This document shows, in pieces, positions 48,115-56,342 of a DNA stretch of 64,000 nt. The DNA is from Chlamydiota bacterium. GTDB taxonomy: Bacteria; Auribacterota; Tritonobacteria; UBA1439. The DNA lies in NCBI GenBank assembly GCA_012729785.1, contig JAAYCL010000015.1:49645-113644 (forward strand). The letters run 5' to 3'. The notes below the pieces were generated by a model that worked only from the letters and a program-made list of their open reading frames with translations, was not told the origin of the DNA and did no database searches. The position numbers and the translations under genes were made by a program. Within the stretch, counting starts at the first letter, position 1, and the number at the start of each line of letters is the position of its first letter.

Positions 48115-50901
48115 ATGAATACCGGATCCCTGATGCTGCTCTGCAGCGCGCTGCTGGCGATCCCCGCGGGGCCGGCGTCCCTCCCCGGGGCGGTGCGGCA
48201 GCGCTGCCTCGCCAACGGGCTCGACGTCATCCTCCTCAGGGTCGAGGGGGCCCCGCTCGTCTCCGTCTGGTCCGGCGTCCGCGCCGGCTCCGCGGACGAG
48301 CGCCCGGGGATCACGGGAGCGGCGCACTGGTGCGCGCGCATGGCGTTCAAGGGGACGGAGCGCTACGAGCCCGGGCGCATGCACGAGCTCCTCGAACGCG
48401 CCGGCGCCGCCTGGAACGCCTGCACCTGGCTCGACCAGACCTGTTTCTTCGGAACGCTCCCGAAGGGGGCGCTGGACCTCGTCCTCGATATCGAGGCGCA
48501 GCGCATGGCGGCGGCCCTCTTTCTCCCCGAAACGGTCGAGACGGAGCGCGCGGCGATCATCTCGGAGCTCCAGACGCTCGAGAACGACCCGGAGAAGCTG
48601 CTCGATATCGAGACCACCGCCGCGGCCTTCGCCGCGCACCCGTACCGATGGCCGGCGATCGGCCGGCGACGCGACGTGGAGAAGACGACCCGCGAAGAGC
48701 TGTACCGGTTCTATCGCCGCGCCTATTGCCCCTCGAACGCGACGCTTGTCGTGGCGGGCGACTTCGACGAGGAGCAGACGCTCCGGTCGATCCGCAGGGC
48801 GTTCGGCGCCCTCCCGCCGGGCGAGCCGCTCGAGCCGTCGCGGACAGAGGAGCTCGCGCAGCGCGGCGAGCGCCGCGTGCAGATCGAGCGGGGCGGGGAA
48901 ACCGCCTGTCTCCAGCTGCTCTACCGGACCCCCGCTGTCGGGGACCGCGACGTCGTCCCGCTCCTCGTCCTGAACGCGGCGCTCGGGGGGGCCGACACCC
49001 TCACGGCGCACGGTGCGGAGTGGCGGGGGCCTGCGGCGCGATCCTCCCGCCTCCACCGCGGGCTCGTGGAGACGGGCCTCGCGTCGAAGGCGGGATCGCT
49101 TTTCATCCCGACGAAGCAGCCGTTCGTCTTCTGCGTCTACGCGACCGCGGCCCGGGGCGTCGACCCGGCGCGCCTGGAGGAGGCGGCGGTGCGCGTGATG
49201 GAGGAGGCCGCCGCGGCGCGGCTCGGCGAGGCGGAGTTCCGGAAGGCGGTGAACGGTCTCCGGGCGCGTTTCATCTACGACTGCGAGGGGGCGGGGGGGT
49301 GGGCGCAGATGCTGGGGTACTATGCCACGATCGGCGACGCGTCGTTCCCGTGGGCGTTTCTCAAGGAGCTCGACCGGGTCAGCGCGGAGGATGTCAGGGC
49401 CGCGGCGGAGCGGAACCTGACGAAACAGACCAGGACCGTCGGCTGGAATCTGCCCTCCGGCGAAGCGGGCGGCGGCAGGCGTCCGGTCGAAACGGGGAGG
49501 GGCCCGGCCGACTATCGCGACGACGCCTCCGCGCCTGCGTTCGCCGCATTCCCGCGCCGGCGTTCGGGCGTCCGCCTCTGGCCGTGGGGGGACAACGGGG
49601 CGGGGGGGGCCGAGGCGCCCCCCGCCGCCGCGGCCGCGGCGCCCGGTCCCGCGCTGGGCGCGGTGCGCACCGTGTTGCCGAACGGGCTCGTTCTCGTCGT
49701 GCGCGAGAACCGCTCCTCCCCCACGATCGCCGCGCGCGTGGATATCGCCGCGGGAAGCTCCTTCGACCCGGCGGGGAAGGCGGGGCTGGCGCAGTTCACG
49801 GCGCGGATGCTCGACCGGGGCAGCCGCGCGATGAGCGCGGCGCTTCTCGCCGAGGTGATGGACTCCACCGGCACGGAGCTCGGAATCTCGTGCGAACGCG
49901 ACCGGGCGTCGCTGTCGGTGCGGATGCTGCGCGGGAAGCTTCCGCTGGTGGCGGAACTGCTCTCCCAGATGCTCCGCGAGCCGGTCTTCCCCGCCGCGGA
50001 GGTCGAGATGCTCAGGGGCGCCCTCCTCGCCGAGATACAGGAGGACGCGCGGGACGCCGCCGCGGCCGCCGTGGACAGGGCGTACGAGCTCATCTACCCG
50101 CACGGGCACCCGTACCGGCACCGGGTCGCAGGGGACGCCAGGAGCGTGGGCGCGCTGCGGCGGGAGGATCTTGCGCGCTTCTTCGAGGCGCGTTACTCCC
50201 CCCGGACGACGACGATCGTGATCTCAGGGGACGTCGCCCCGGAGGAGGCGGCCGCGGCGATCGAGGCGCATTTCGGGTCGTGGGAAACCCGCGGCGTGGC
50301 GGGAGCGGCGAATCTCATGGCGCCGCCGCTTCCGGTGGAGACGAAATGGGAGATGCTGCGGTTCCCCGGCGGGAGCGAGGCGGAGATCGTCGTCGGCAGC
50401 CGCGGCGTCGCCTGGAACAACCCGGACCGCTGCGCCCTGCAGCTCATGAACCATCTGCTCGGCGGCTTCGGGACGGGGGGGCGGCTCACGCGCCTCCTCC
50501 GGGAGGGGCGGGACGGCGCGCGCCATCTCTCCAGTGCGTTCATCCCGTATCGCGGCGCGGGGGTCTTCCTCGTCCGTGCCGGCGTGAACCCGGAGAAGGC
50601 GGCCGAGGCGGTTCGCGAGATCAGGAACGAGCTCCTCGGGATGAAGGGCGACGGGGCCGCGGAGGCGGAGCTCCTGCGGAGCCGGGAGGCTCTCGTCAAC
50701 GCCGTCCCGCGGGTGCGGGAGACCAACGCGGGGGTCGCCGACGCGCTCGCGGAGATGGAGTTCTTCCGGCTCGGCCTGGATTACCTGGAGCGCTGCCCGG
50801 GGCTTTTCGCCGCCGTGACGGAAAAGGAGGTCCGCCGCGTGGCGCACGAGTACCTCCACCCCGACAACCTCGTCATCGTCGTCGCCGGCCCCGTGGAGTA
50901 A
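48115..50901 (+). CDS. Two-domain M16 peptidase homologue with degenerate zinc motif
   Basis: A 928-residue exported protein (hydrophobic start, about 5-20) composed of two M16 (insulinase/PqqL-type) repeats, about 25-440 and 480-928. Repeat 1 retains the family layout (NGLDVILLRVEGAPLVSVW, PGITGAAHWCARMAFKGTE), but the HxxEH zinc site reads His71-Trp-Cys-Ala-Arg75, so the catalytic Glu and second His are lost. The distal Glu region ERAAIISEL is kept. Repeat 2 has GLAQFTARMLDRGSR, also without HxxEH, as is normal for second repeats. It is therefore predicted to bind peptides or act as a scaffold rather than cleave. No partner active M16 gene is adjacent. Confidence 0.85.
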   Translation: MNTGSLMLLCSALLAIPAGPASLPGAVRQRCLANGLDVILLRVEGAPLVSVWSGVRAGSADERPGITGAAHWCARMAFKGTERYEPGRMHELLERAGAAWNACTWLDQTCFFGTLPKGALDLVLDIEAQRMAAALFLPETVETERAAIISELQTLENDPEKLLDIETTAAAFAAHPYRWPAIGRRRDVEKTTREELYRFYRRAYCPSNATLVVAGDFDEEQTLRSIRRAFGALPPGEPLEPSRTEELAQRGERRVQIERGGETACLQLLYRTPAVGDRDVVPLLVLNAALGGADTLTAHGAEWRGPAARSSRLHRGLVETGLASKAGSLFIPTKQPFVFCVYATAARGVDPARLEEAAVRVMEEAAAARLGEAEFRKAVNGLRARFIYDCEGAGGWAQMLGYYATIGDASFPWAFLKELDRVSAEDVRAAAERNLTKQTRTVGWNLPSGEAGGGRRPVETGRGPADYRDDASAPAFAAFPRRRSGVRLWPWGDNGAGGAEAPPAAAAAAPGPALGAVRTVLPNGLVLVVRENRSSPTIAARVDIAAGSSFDPAGKAGLAQFTARMLDRGSRAMSAALLAEVMDSTGTELGISCERDRASLSVRMLRGKLPLVAELLSQMLREPVFPAAEVEMLRGALLAEIQEDARDAAAAAVDRAYELIYPHGHPYRHRVAGDARSVGALRREDLARFFEARYSPRTTTIVISGDVAPEEAAAAIEAHFGSWETRGVAGAANLMAPPLPVETKWEMLRFPGGSEAEIVVGSRGVAWNNPDRCALQLMNHLLGGFGTGGRLTRLLREGRDGARHLSSAFIPYRGAGVFLVRAGVNPEKAAEAVREIRNELLGMKGDGAAEAELLRSREALVNAVPRVRETNAGVADALAEMEFFRLGLDYLERCPGLFAAVTEKEVRRVAHEYLHPDNLVIVVAGPVE

Positions 50902-50903
50902 CC

Positions 50904-50930
50904 CTGGGGTCAGGTCCTTATTTCTTATTG
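50904..50930. repeat. GGGGTCAGGTC-type short intergenic tag (REP-like)
   Basis: CTGGGGTCAGGTCCTTATTT, immediately after the M16 stop, matches by memory a short motif often seen in environmental bacterial genomes near REP-associated tyrosine transposases. Only one copy is in the window, and no transposase is present. Confidence 0.4.
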
Positions 50931-50993
50931 TAAGAGAACCCGCTGCCGCCCGCCAATGCTGCTCTGCCAGATGAGGATTCGACCCCCCCGGGA

Positions 50994-52202
50994 TCATTCG
51001 AACAGCGGCAGGTAGATATCCCGCATCAGCACGTCCCACGCGTAGCGGCGCTCCGCCGCGTCCCGGCCCGCCTGCCCCATCCGAACCCGAAGCGAGGGAT
51101 CAGCGAGCAGGCGCGAGATCCCCGCGGCGAGCGCGGCGGGTTCGCCCGGATCGACGAGGATGCCCGTGACCCCGTCCTCGACGATGTCGGCCAGCCCCCC
51201 CGCGCGCGAGGCGACGACCGGCTTCCCCGCCGCCATCGCCTCAACCGCCGCGATGCCGAACGGTTCCCGCCATACCGACGGCACCACGCAGATGTCCGCC
51301 CCCGCGTAGAGGCGCGGCAGCTCCTCCTGGGAGCGCCACGAAACGAACCGCAGCGAATCGTCTCCGGCGTGCCCCGTGCTGTAGGTGGGGATCACGATCT
51401 CGAACCTTTCCCCGCGGCCCCGCAGGATGCGGGCGGCTTCGCGGAGGACGCGGAACCCCTTGCTCGGGTCGCCGCTCCGGCTCGTCATCAGCACCACGCA
51501 GTTCTCCCGCGCGGGAGCCGGCTCCGCCGACGGGGCGAATGCGGCCACGTCCACCCCGGACGGCGCGACGATCACCGAGGCGGCGTGCGGGGCGAGGAGG
51601 CCGCGCAGGAACCGGTTGTAGACGATCACCCGGGAGGCGCCGCGGAGGGCGGCCTTCACCCAGTGCCGGTACAGGGGCGTGAAGGCGAGCGCGCCGAGGA
51701 ACTCGTGCGAAAACGCGTCGAGCGGCCTGAACCGGTGGTGCCGCACGGCGCAGCGCGTGCAGGCGAGGGTGTCGCGGAGGTACTGTTTTGGGCAGATCGC
51801 CCCATCGAGGAACTGCGTGCCGTAGTCCTTGATGCAGACCCCCTCGTAGGCGTAGAACCTCAGTATCGGCCTGAACCGCCTGAGGGCGGCCGCGAGAGGG
51901 AACTTCAAATACCAGCCGTCGCCGATGAAGAGGCGGTCGGGGCGGAGCCGCGCGACCCTTTCCGCGAACGCGCGGGGCAGATGCCGCGCGTTGAACGTCG
52001 TGCGGGTGAACGAAATCTTCTCGATCCTGAACGGAAGCTCCCCGGCGATCCGCCCGCGCGGGAACAGGTCCGGAAAGTCGGGGACGAGGAGGGTGACCTC
52101 GTGGCGCGCGGAGAGCCGCGTCATCAGCTCCTTGAGGTCGACGCGCGCGCCGCCGTCGGGCGGCCAGTTGAACAACAGGTCTATGAAAACGATTCTGGCC
52201 AT
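50994..52202 (-). CDS. Glycosyltransferase family 4-type
   Basis: A 402-residue GT-B enzyme. The N-terminal IVFIDLLFNWPPDGGARVDL loop, VVLMTSRSGDPSKGFRVLRE, VPSVWREPFGIAAVEAMAAG and GILVDPGEP are GT4 landmarks. An unusual insert at about 140-165 holds a cysteine/histidine cluster (AICPKQYLRDTLACTRCAVR, then HH) that could bind a metal. It is the fourth gene of a minus-strand group after a methyltransferase gene, 115 bp away. The likely pathway is surface polysaccharide or glycolipid synthesis, with unknown sugar. Confidence 0.85.
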   Translation of the reverse strand: MARIVFIDLLFNWPPDGGARVDLKELMTRLSARHEVTLLVPDFPDLFPRGRIAGELPFRIEKISFTRTTFNARHLPRAFAERVARLRPDRLFIGDGWYLKFPLAAALRRFRPILRFYAYEGVCIKDYGTQFLDGAICPKQYLRDTLACTRCAVRHHRFRPLDAFSHEFLGALAFTPLYRHWVKAALRGASRVIVYNRFLRGLLAPHAASVIVAPSGVDVAAFAPSAEPAPARENCVVLMTSRSGDPSKGFRVLREAARILRGRGERFEIVIPTYSTGHAGDDSLRFVSWRSQEELPRLYAGADICVVPSVWREPFGIAAVEAMAAGKPVVASRAGGLADIVEDGVTGILVDPGEPAALAAGISRLLADPSLRVRMGQAGRDAAERRYAWDVLMRDIYLPLFE

Positions 52203-52317
52203 ACGGCTCTCCCCGCCGCGGCTCGACGCCGATCTTCGCACACACCGGATCAGTGCGCCGATCCGCTGCGCTCCGCGGCGACAACGAGGCCGGGCCTCCG
52301 CGCCCCCTGCGGCAACG

Positions 52318-53007
52318 TCACTCCTTCACGGCGAGGAAGACGTTCCCCGCGGGATAGAGTGCGAATTTCCAATAGGTCACCGCCCGCCGCACGGCGAAGC
52401 CGTTCCTCGAGAGGAGGCGCCGGATCGTCCGGGGTGAGCGGGGGGTGAACGGGCCGGGGATGCGGACGGGCCTCGGCACGAAGCGGGGCAGGCGGCAGCG
52501 GACCCAGGTGAGGGGGTCGAAGAGGAGGGTCTGGGCCAAAAAGACGCCGCCGGGCCTGAGCGTCGCGCGGGCCTGCGCGAAGAGCGAGTCGATCTGCGCA
52601 CGGGAGAGGTAGCTCAACACGCCGATGCACAGCATCGCATCGCACGAGGAGGCGCGGAACGGGAGCGCCCGCACATCGCCGCGCAGGAGGCGCGCCCCGG
52701 GGAGATTTTGGCGGCAGACCGCGAGCATCGGTCCGGAGAGGTCGAGGCCGATCCAGCGGGCCCCCTCGCCGACGAGCCGCCTGCCGTAGAAGCCGGGGCC
52801 GCAGCCGAGCTCGATGACGTCCCTGTCGCGCACCGGGGGGAGGAGGGAGAGGCAGAGCTCCATCCGGGCGACGGCGCGCGCCCGCACGTTCCCCTGGAAG
52901 ATCCCCCAGCGTCCGGCGCCGCCGTCACGGTACAGGCTCTCCCAGTTCCGGGCCTCGTCGTCGAACAGCGCCTTTCTCCCGCCGCCCATATCCCCCGCCC
53001 GCTTCAT
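52318..53007 (-). CDS. SAM-dependent methyltransferase, class I
   Basis: A 229-residue protein with the class I methyltransferase order: motif I DVIELGCGPGFYGRRLV (about 65), acidic loop GLDLSGPML, LRGDVRALPFRASSCDAMLC (motifs II-III) and LRPGGVFLAQT. The C-terminal region with FTPRSPRTIRRLLSRNGFAV resembles methyltransferases of the UbiE/type-11 group. It starts 13 bp after glpD. The substrate is unknown; a lipid, quinone or sugar is possible from context. Confidence 0.85.
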   Translation of the reverse strand: MKRAGDMGGGRKALFDDEARNWESLYRDGGAGRWGIFQGNVRARAVARMELCLSLLPPVRDRDVIELGCGPGFYGRRLVGEGARWIGLDLSGPMLAVCRQNLPGARLLRGDVRALPFRASSCDAMLCIGVLSYLSRAQIDSLFAQARATLRPGGVFLAQTLLFDPLTWVRCRLPRFVPRPVRIPGPFTPRSPRTIRRLLSRNGFAVRRAVTYWKFALYPAGNVFLAVKE

Positions 53008-53020
53008 GCCCCGGCCGCGA

Positions 53021-54685
53021 TCAGCCCGCCAGTCTGTACAGCGCCTTGACCCGGTCGATCTCATCCCGCCGACGCCGGACGTCCCAGCCGAGCTCCCGCC
53101 CCATAAGGTCCGCGCACGCCGTGAGGCAGTCGTCGCCGGGGCATCCGGCGGTCCCGAGCTCCGTGCGCCGGAAGACCGCGTCGGCGAGCGAGACCGCCAT
53201 CTCCTCCCGCACGGCGCGGACGATCTCGGCCCCGAGCACGGCGGGCCGGCAGGGGAGGGGGCGGGAGAGGGGGCGCTCCCGCTCGGCGAGGGCGATGACC
53301 TCGGCGTGCAGCGAGCCGTACTGGCACACGAGCCGACGCGCGACCTCCTCTCCGAGCCAGGCGGGCCTCGCCCGAACGGCCGCGGCGAGGAACTCGTCGA
53401 AGCGCCCGACGTCGCCCCCGGGGACGGGGGTGGTGGCGCTCGCGCTCGGACGCCGGGGGAGGCCGAGCTTCCGGAGGACGAGGTGCACCGCCTTTTCGGC
53501 CACATCGCGCGCGGTGGTGTACTTGACGCCGACCATCGTCGCGATCCCGTCCCACCCGTGCCGCCGCCGGTGGTCGGTGAGGCGGTAGTGCTTCATCAGG
53601 ACCGCCTCGCCGGTCCTGCGGTTGACGCGTTGCATCGGGAGGATGCCGCGGTAGACGCAGCGGACGTCGCCGCGGGAGAGGCGTGCGCCGGGGTAGGCGG
53701 CGTTGATCGCATCGAGGAGCGCCGCGACCTCCCGCTCGGTCACGCGGTCTTCGTCCGGGCGGCCGGAGAACGGGGCGTGGACCGTGCCGACCAGCGATGC
53801 GTCCCGCCACGGGGTGACGAACCAGAGGCGCTTCCCCTTGAAGGCGGCGGAGGCGGCCGTCGCCGACGAGAGGCCCGCGCCGCAGCCGCGGATGAACGGG
53901 CGCGTCACGATGAGGAGCGCCGTGGAGAGGGGGATCGGCGGGGTGGCCAGGCGCGGGTCGAGGCGCGCGAGGAGCTCGTCGGTCCACGGGCCCGCCGCGT
54001 TCAGCACGAGCCGCGCCTGGATGTCGAATCGTTTCCCGGTCGTTCGGTCGAGCGCCGAGACGCCCACGACCCTCCGTTTGTCGGCGAGGAACCCGACCGC
54101 CTCCACGTAGTTGGCGGCCGCCGCCCCCTTCTCGCACGCCCCGAGCACAAACGAGAGGAGGAGCCGCTCGGTGTTGTGCGCCTGGCAGTCGTGCCATACC
54201 GCCCCCCCCGTGAGCCCCTTCGTCGGGATGCCGGGGAGGAGTTCGAGCACCCTCCGGCGCGAGACGGTCCTGCCGCGCGGGATCCTCTTGGCGGGGTCGT
54301 CGATTCGGTTCCGGTCGAGTCCGACGAGATCGTTCGCGAGCATCGCGACCGCCAGCGCCTCGCGGCCTCGGGTGAGATGTCCGTAGGTCGGCATGACGCA
54401 GGGGAACGGGCTGACGAACTGCGGCGCGATCCGCATCAGGGTTCGGCGTTCGCGTATCGATTCGCGCATCCGTTTCAGATCCGCCTGCTGCAGGTAGCGG
54501 AGGCCGCCGTGGATGGTCTTCTGGCTGTGCTGGGAGGTCGCGCCGCCGAAGTCGCCCCGGTCGATGAGGGCGACGCGAAGGCCCCTGAGAGAGGCGTCCC
54601 AGGCCGCGCAGGCCCCGTAGATGCCCGCCCCCACGATGAGCAGATCGAACTCCTCCGAGGCGAGCCGGTCGATTCCCCTTCTCAT
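53021..54685 (-). CDS. glpD: Glycerol-3-phosphate dehydrogenase, FAD-dependent
   Basis: Oxidises sn-glycerol 3-phosphate to dihydroxyacetone phosphate and feeds electrons to the membrane quinone pool. The 554-residue protein has the FAD fold DLLIVGAGIYGACAAWDASL and then GDFGGATSQHSQKTIHGGLR, the family signature. VLNAAGPWTDELLA and RCVYRGILPM follow, and a C-terminal DAO_C domain contains VKYTTARDVAEKAV. ATG 54685 overlaps the acyltransferase stop. No glpK or glpF is adjacent, and the linkage to acyltransferase and glycosyltransferase genes is unusual for a catabolic enzyme. Confidence 0.9.
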   Translation of the reverse strand: MRRGIDRLASEEFDLLIVGAGIYGACAAWDASLRGLRVALIDRGDFGGATSQHSQKTIHGGLRYLQQADLKRMRESIRERRTLMRIAPQFVSPFPCVMPTYGHLTRGREALAVAMLANDLVGLDRNRIDDPAKRIPRGRTVSRRRVLELLPGIPTKGLTGGAVWHDCQAHNTERLLLSFVLGACEKGAAAANYVEAVGFLADKRRVVGVSALDRTTGKRFDIQARLVLNAAGPWTDELLARLDPRLATPPIPLSTALLIVTRPFIRGCGAGLSSATAASAAFKGKRLWFVTPWRDASLVGTVHAPFSGRPDEDRVTEREVAALLDAINAAYPGARLSRGDVRCVYRGILPMQRVNRRTGEAVLMKHYRLTDHRRRHGWDGIATMVGVKYTTARDVAEKAVHLVLRKLGLPRRPSASATTPVPGGDVGRFDEFLAAAVRARPAWLGEEVARRLVCQYGSLHAEVIALAERERPLSRPLPCRPAVLGAEIVRAVREEMAVSLADAVFRRTELGTAGCPGDDCLTACADLMGRELGWDVRRRRDEIDRVKALYRLAG

Positions 54686-55482
54686 CGGCCGGATCCTTGC
54701 GCCCCGCCTCCGCCCGCCTCCGACGGATGCCGCCGGTCCCCGACCTGTTTCGCGGGGACGCCGTAGGCGATCGCGTAGGCGGGGATCTCCTTGTTCACCA
54801 GCGCGCATGCCCCCACGATCGCGTGGGCGCCTATCTTCACGCCGTCGAGGATCGTGGCGCGCGACCCGATCCAGACGTCGTCGCCGATGGAGACCCCCCC
54901 CTTGGAGATCATCCCCTGCGCGACGATGGGGACGTCCGCCCGGGCGAAGGCGTGCTGGCCCCCGGCGATGATGCAGGACGCCGGGGCGAGGAGGAGATGC
55001 TCCCCCGCCACGAGACTGCTGGTGGAGGCGAGGATGCTGTGCGAACCGATGCCGGCGCCGGCGCCGATCTCGATCGTCCCCTCCTTGGTGCGGAGGATGG
55101 AGAAGCGGGAGACGATGGTGCGGTCCCCGAGCGTGATGCCGCCGCAGTTCTCCCCGCGCGCGTCGAGCGTGCAGTAGTCGTCGATGGCGACGTGGTTTCC
55201 CAGCGAGATCCGCCCCGGGTGGCGGAGCGTAACGCCCGTGCCGATGATGACGCCGCGGCCCATCCTCTTGAACAGGGGACGGTAGAAGATCCGGCGAAGC
55301 AGGATCCCGAGCGCGCCGGGGATGTTCGAGAAGAGCAGGAGCAGGAGCTCGTAGCGGAGGAGGCCGAGGATCCCCCCCTCCCCGAAGACGAGTCTGCGGT
55401 ACTTAGCGAGCGCCCCCTCTCGCGGGTCGCTGAGGGCCTCGCCCAGAAAGCTGCGTCCGGAGAGCGGCGTTTCCTTGGGCAT
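54682..55482 (-). CDS. Left-handed beta-helix (hexapeptide) acyltransferase
   Basis: A 266-residue acyltransferase. After an N-terminal segment of about 75 residues with a hydrophobic stretch (LLRYELLLLLFSNIPGALGI), hexapeptide repeats run to about 250 (GVTLRHPGRISLGNHVAID, GITLGDRTIVS, GGVSIGDDVWIGSRATIL) and end in AIAYGVPAKQVG, typical of the maltose/serine acetyltransferase group. The conserved active His may be in GGQHAFARAD. The second ATG (55482) is preferred because AGGAGG sits six bases before it. The first ATG (55488) is too close to that site. It is the first gene of a four-gene minus-strand operon. Confidence 0.87.
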   Translation of the reverse strand: MPKETPLSGRSFLGEALSDPREGALAKYRRLVFGEGGILGLLRYELLLLLFSNIPGALGILLRRIFYRPLFKRMGRGVIIGTGVTLRHPGRISLGNHVAIDDYCTLDARGENCGGITLGDRTIVSRFSILRTKEGTIEIGAGAGIGSHSILASTSSLVAGEHLLLAPASCIIAGGQHAFARADVPIVAQGMISKGGVSIGDDVWIGSRATILDGVKIGAHAIVGACALVNKEIPAYAIAYGVPAKQVGDRRHPSEAGGGGAQGSGR

Positions 55483-55500
55483 CTCCATCCTCCTGGCCAC

Positions 55501-55509
55501 ACTATACCA
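55501..55509 (-). promoter_or_regulatory. Extended -10 promoter for the acyltransferase operon
   Basis: On the minus strand TGGTATAGT fits the TGnTATAAT extended -10 pattern, about 20 bp before the start. No acceptable -35 is found at 16-18 bp, which extended -10 promoters tolerate. Confidence 0.55.
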
Positions 55510-56232
55510 CAACGTCGCGGCGGCGGGCGAGGGGATCCTCCCCGGCGACCGACCGGGTGTCTCCCCGATTCTCCGGTCCGTCGGTTTCGTGTGCACCCGG
55601 CGGTTCAAGATTCCAAGGAGTTGCGTGGCGTCCGTTTGGGAGCCGGCAGATGGCGTGCAGGCGGTTTTGACGGCCCTGCCTTCATCCATGACTCCGTGGG
55701 GGCGTGCGCTGCCAACGGACGGCACACGGGCATCTCCCGGGCGCCCGAGCGGCGGCTGAAACACCCTGCGGGGGCGGAACCGTGTCTCCCTCGGCATGGC
55801 GCGCATAGGGCAGGCCGTTGATCGGATTCCGGAGGGTGGCGTTGCGGATGGATCCGGGCCGAGGGGGAAGATCCTTCCCGCGGTTCTCGTCGGCGCGTAT
55901 CTCATCCGATCGCGGGGGGGAGGACACGGTATCGGGTGACGGTATCCCCCGCACGGGCGACGCCCCCCCCTCGTGCGGTGCGGCACGGATGGCCTGCGTT
56001 GAATCGAACGCCCACGACTCCGGGAGCTGTCGGTCGGGGGGGGCGTGCGTACGGGGCGGAACAGCAGTCCGTTGCGCGGGGCGAGGGGGCCTGCCATTCG
56101 GGCAGAGCGGCTCATCTCCGATATCCCTTCCTTCACTGCCACCCCCTCCTCGGAGGGGCATTCTAGGGGAGACTTCCAATGAGTCCATAGGGGGACAGTA
56201 TCATCGAGGTATAACAAGGTCCCGAAAGATCG
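55510..56232. other. 723-bp region without a supported gene
   Basis: Open frames exist on both strands, but none has a ribosome site, a recognisable motif or natural composition. A stem CCCCTCC/GGAGGGG lies near 56141-56158 and an AT-richer stretch at 56195-56225. No tRNA, RNase P, tmRNA, SRP or 6S signature was found. It may hold regulation for rpsA or a degraded gene. Confidence 0.5.
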
Positions 56233-56261
56233 TTGACATCGCCTGATGGACGTGGCACTAT
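56233..56261 (+). promoter_or_regulatory. Promoter for rpsA
   Basis: TTGACA (perfect -35, 56233-56238), a 17-bp spacer and CACTAT (56256-56261) lie about 80 bp before the rpsA ATG. Confidence 0.65.
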
Positions 56262-56342
56262 CCCGTTCCTGCGCTTGGGCTGAATGTGTTGCCCGGCGGC
56301 CCGCCTCCTCGGGAGAGGGGCGGCGCGAGGAGTGCAACGGAG

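Noticed and set aside
50902..50993. Intact insertion sequence or integration site after the M16 gene
   Set aside because: Only a short tag is present, with no transposase, no inverted-repeat ends and no target duplication visible.
55682..56188. A 168-codon minus-strand frame before rpsA
   Set aside because: There is no ribosome site, no recognisable motif, and the Pro/Arg/Gly-rich composition is that of a random GC-rich frame.
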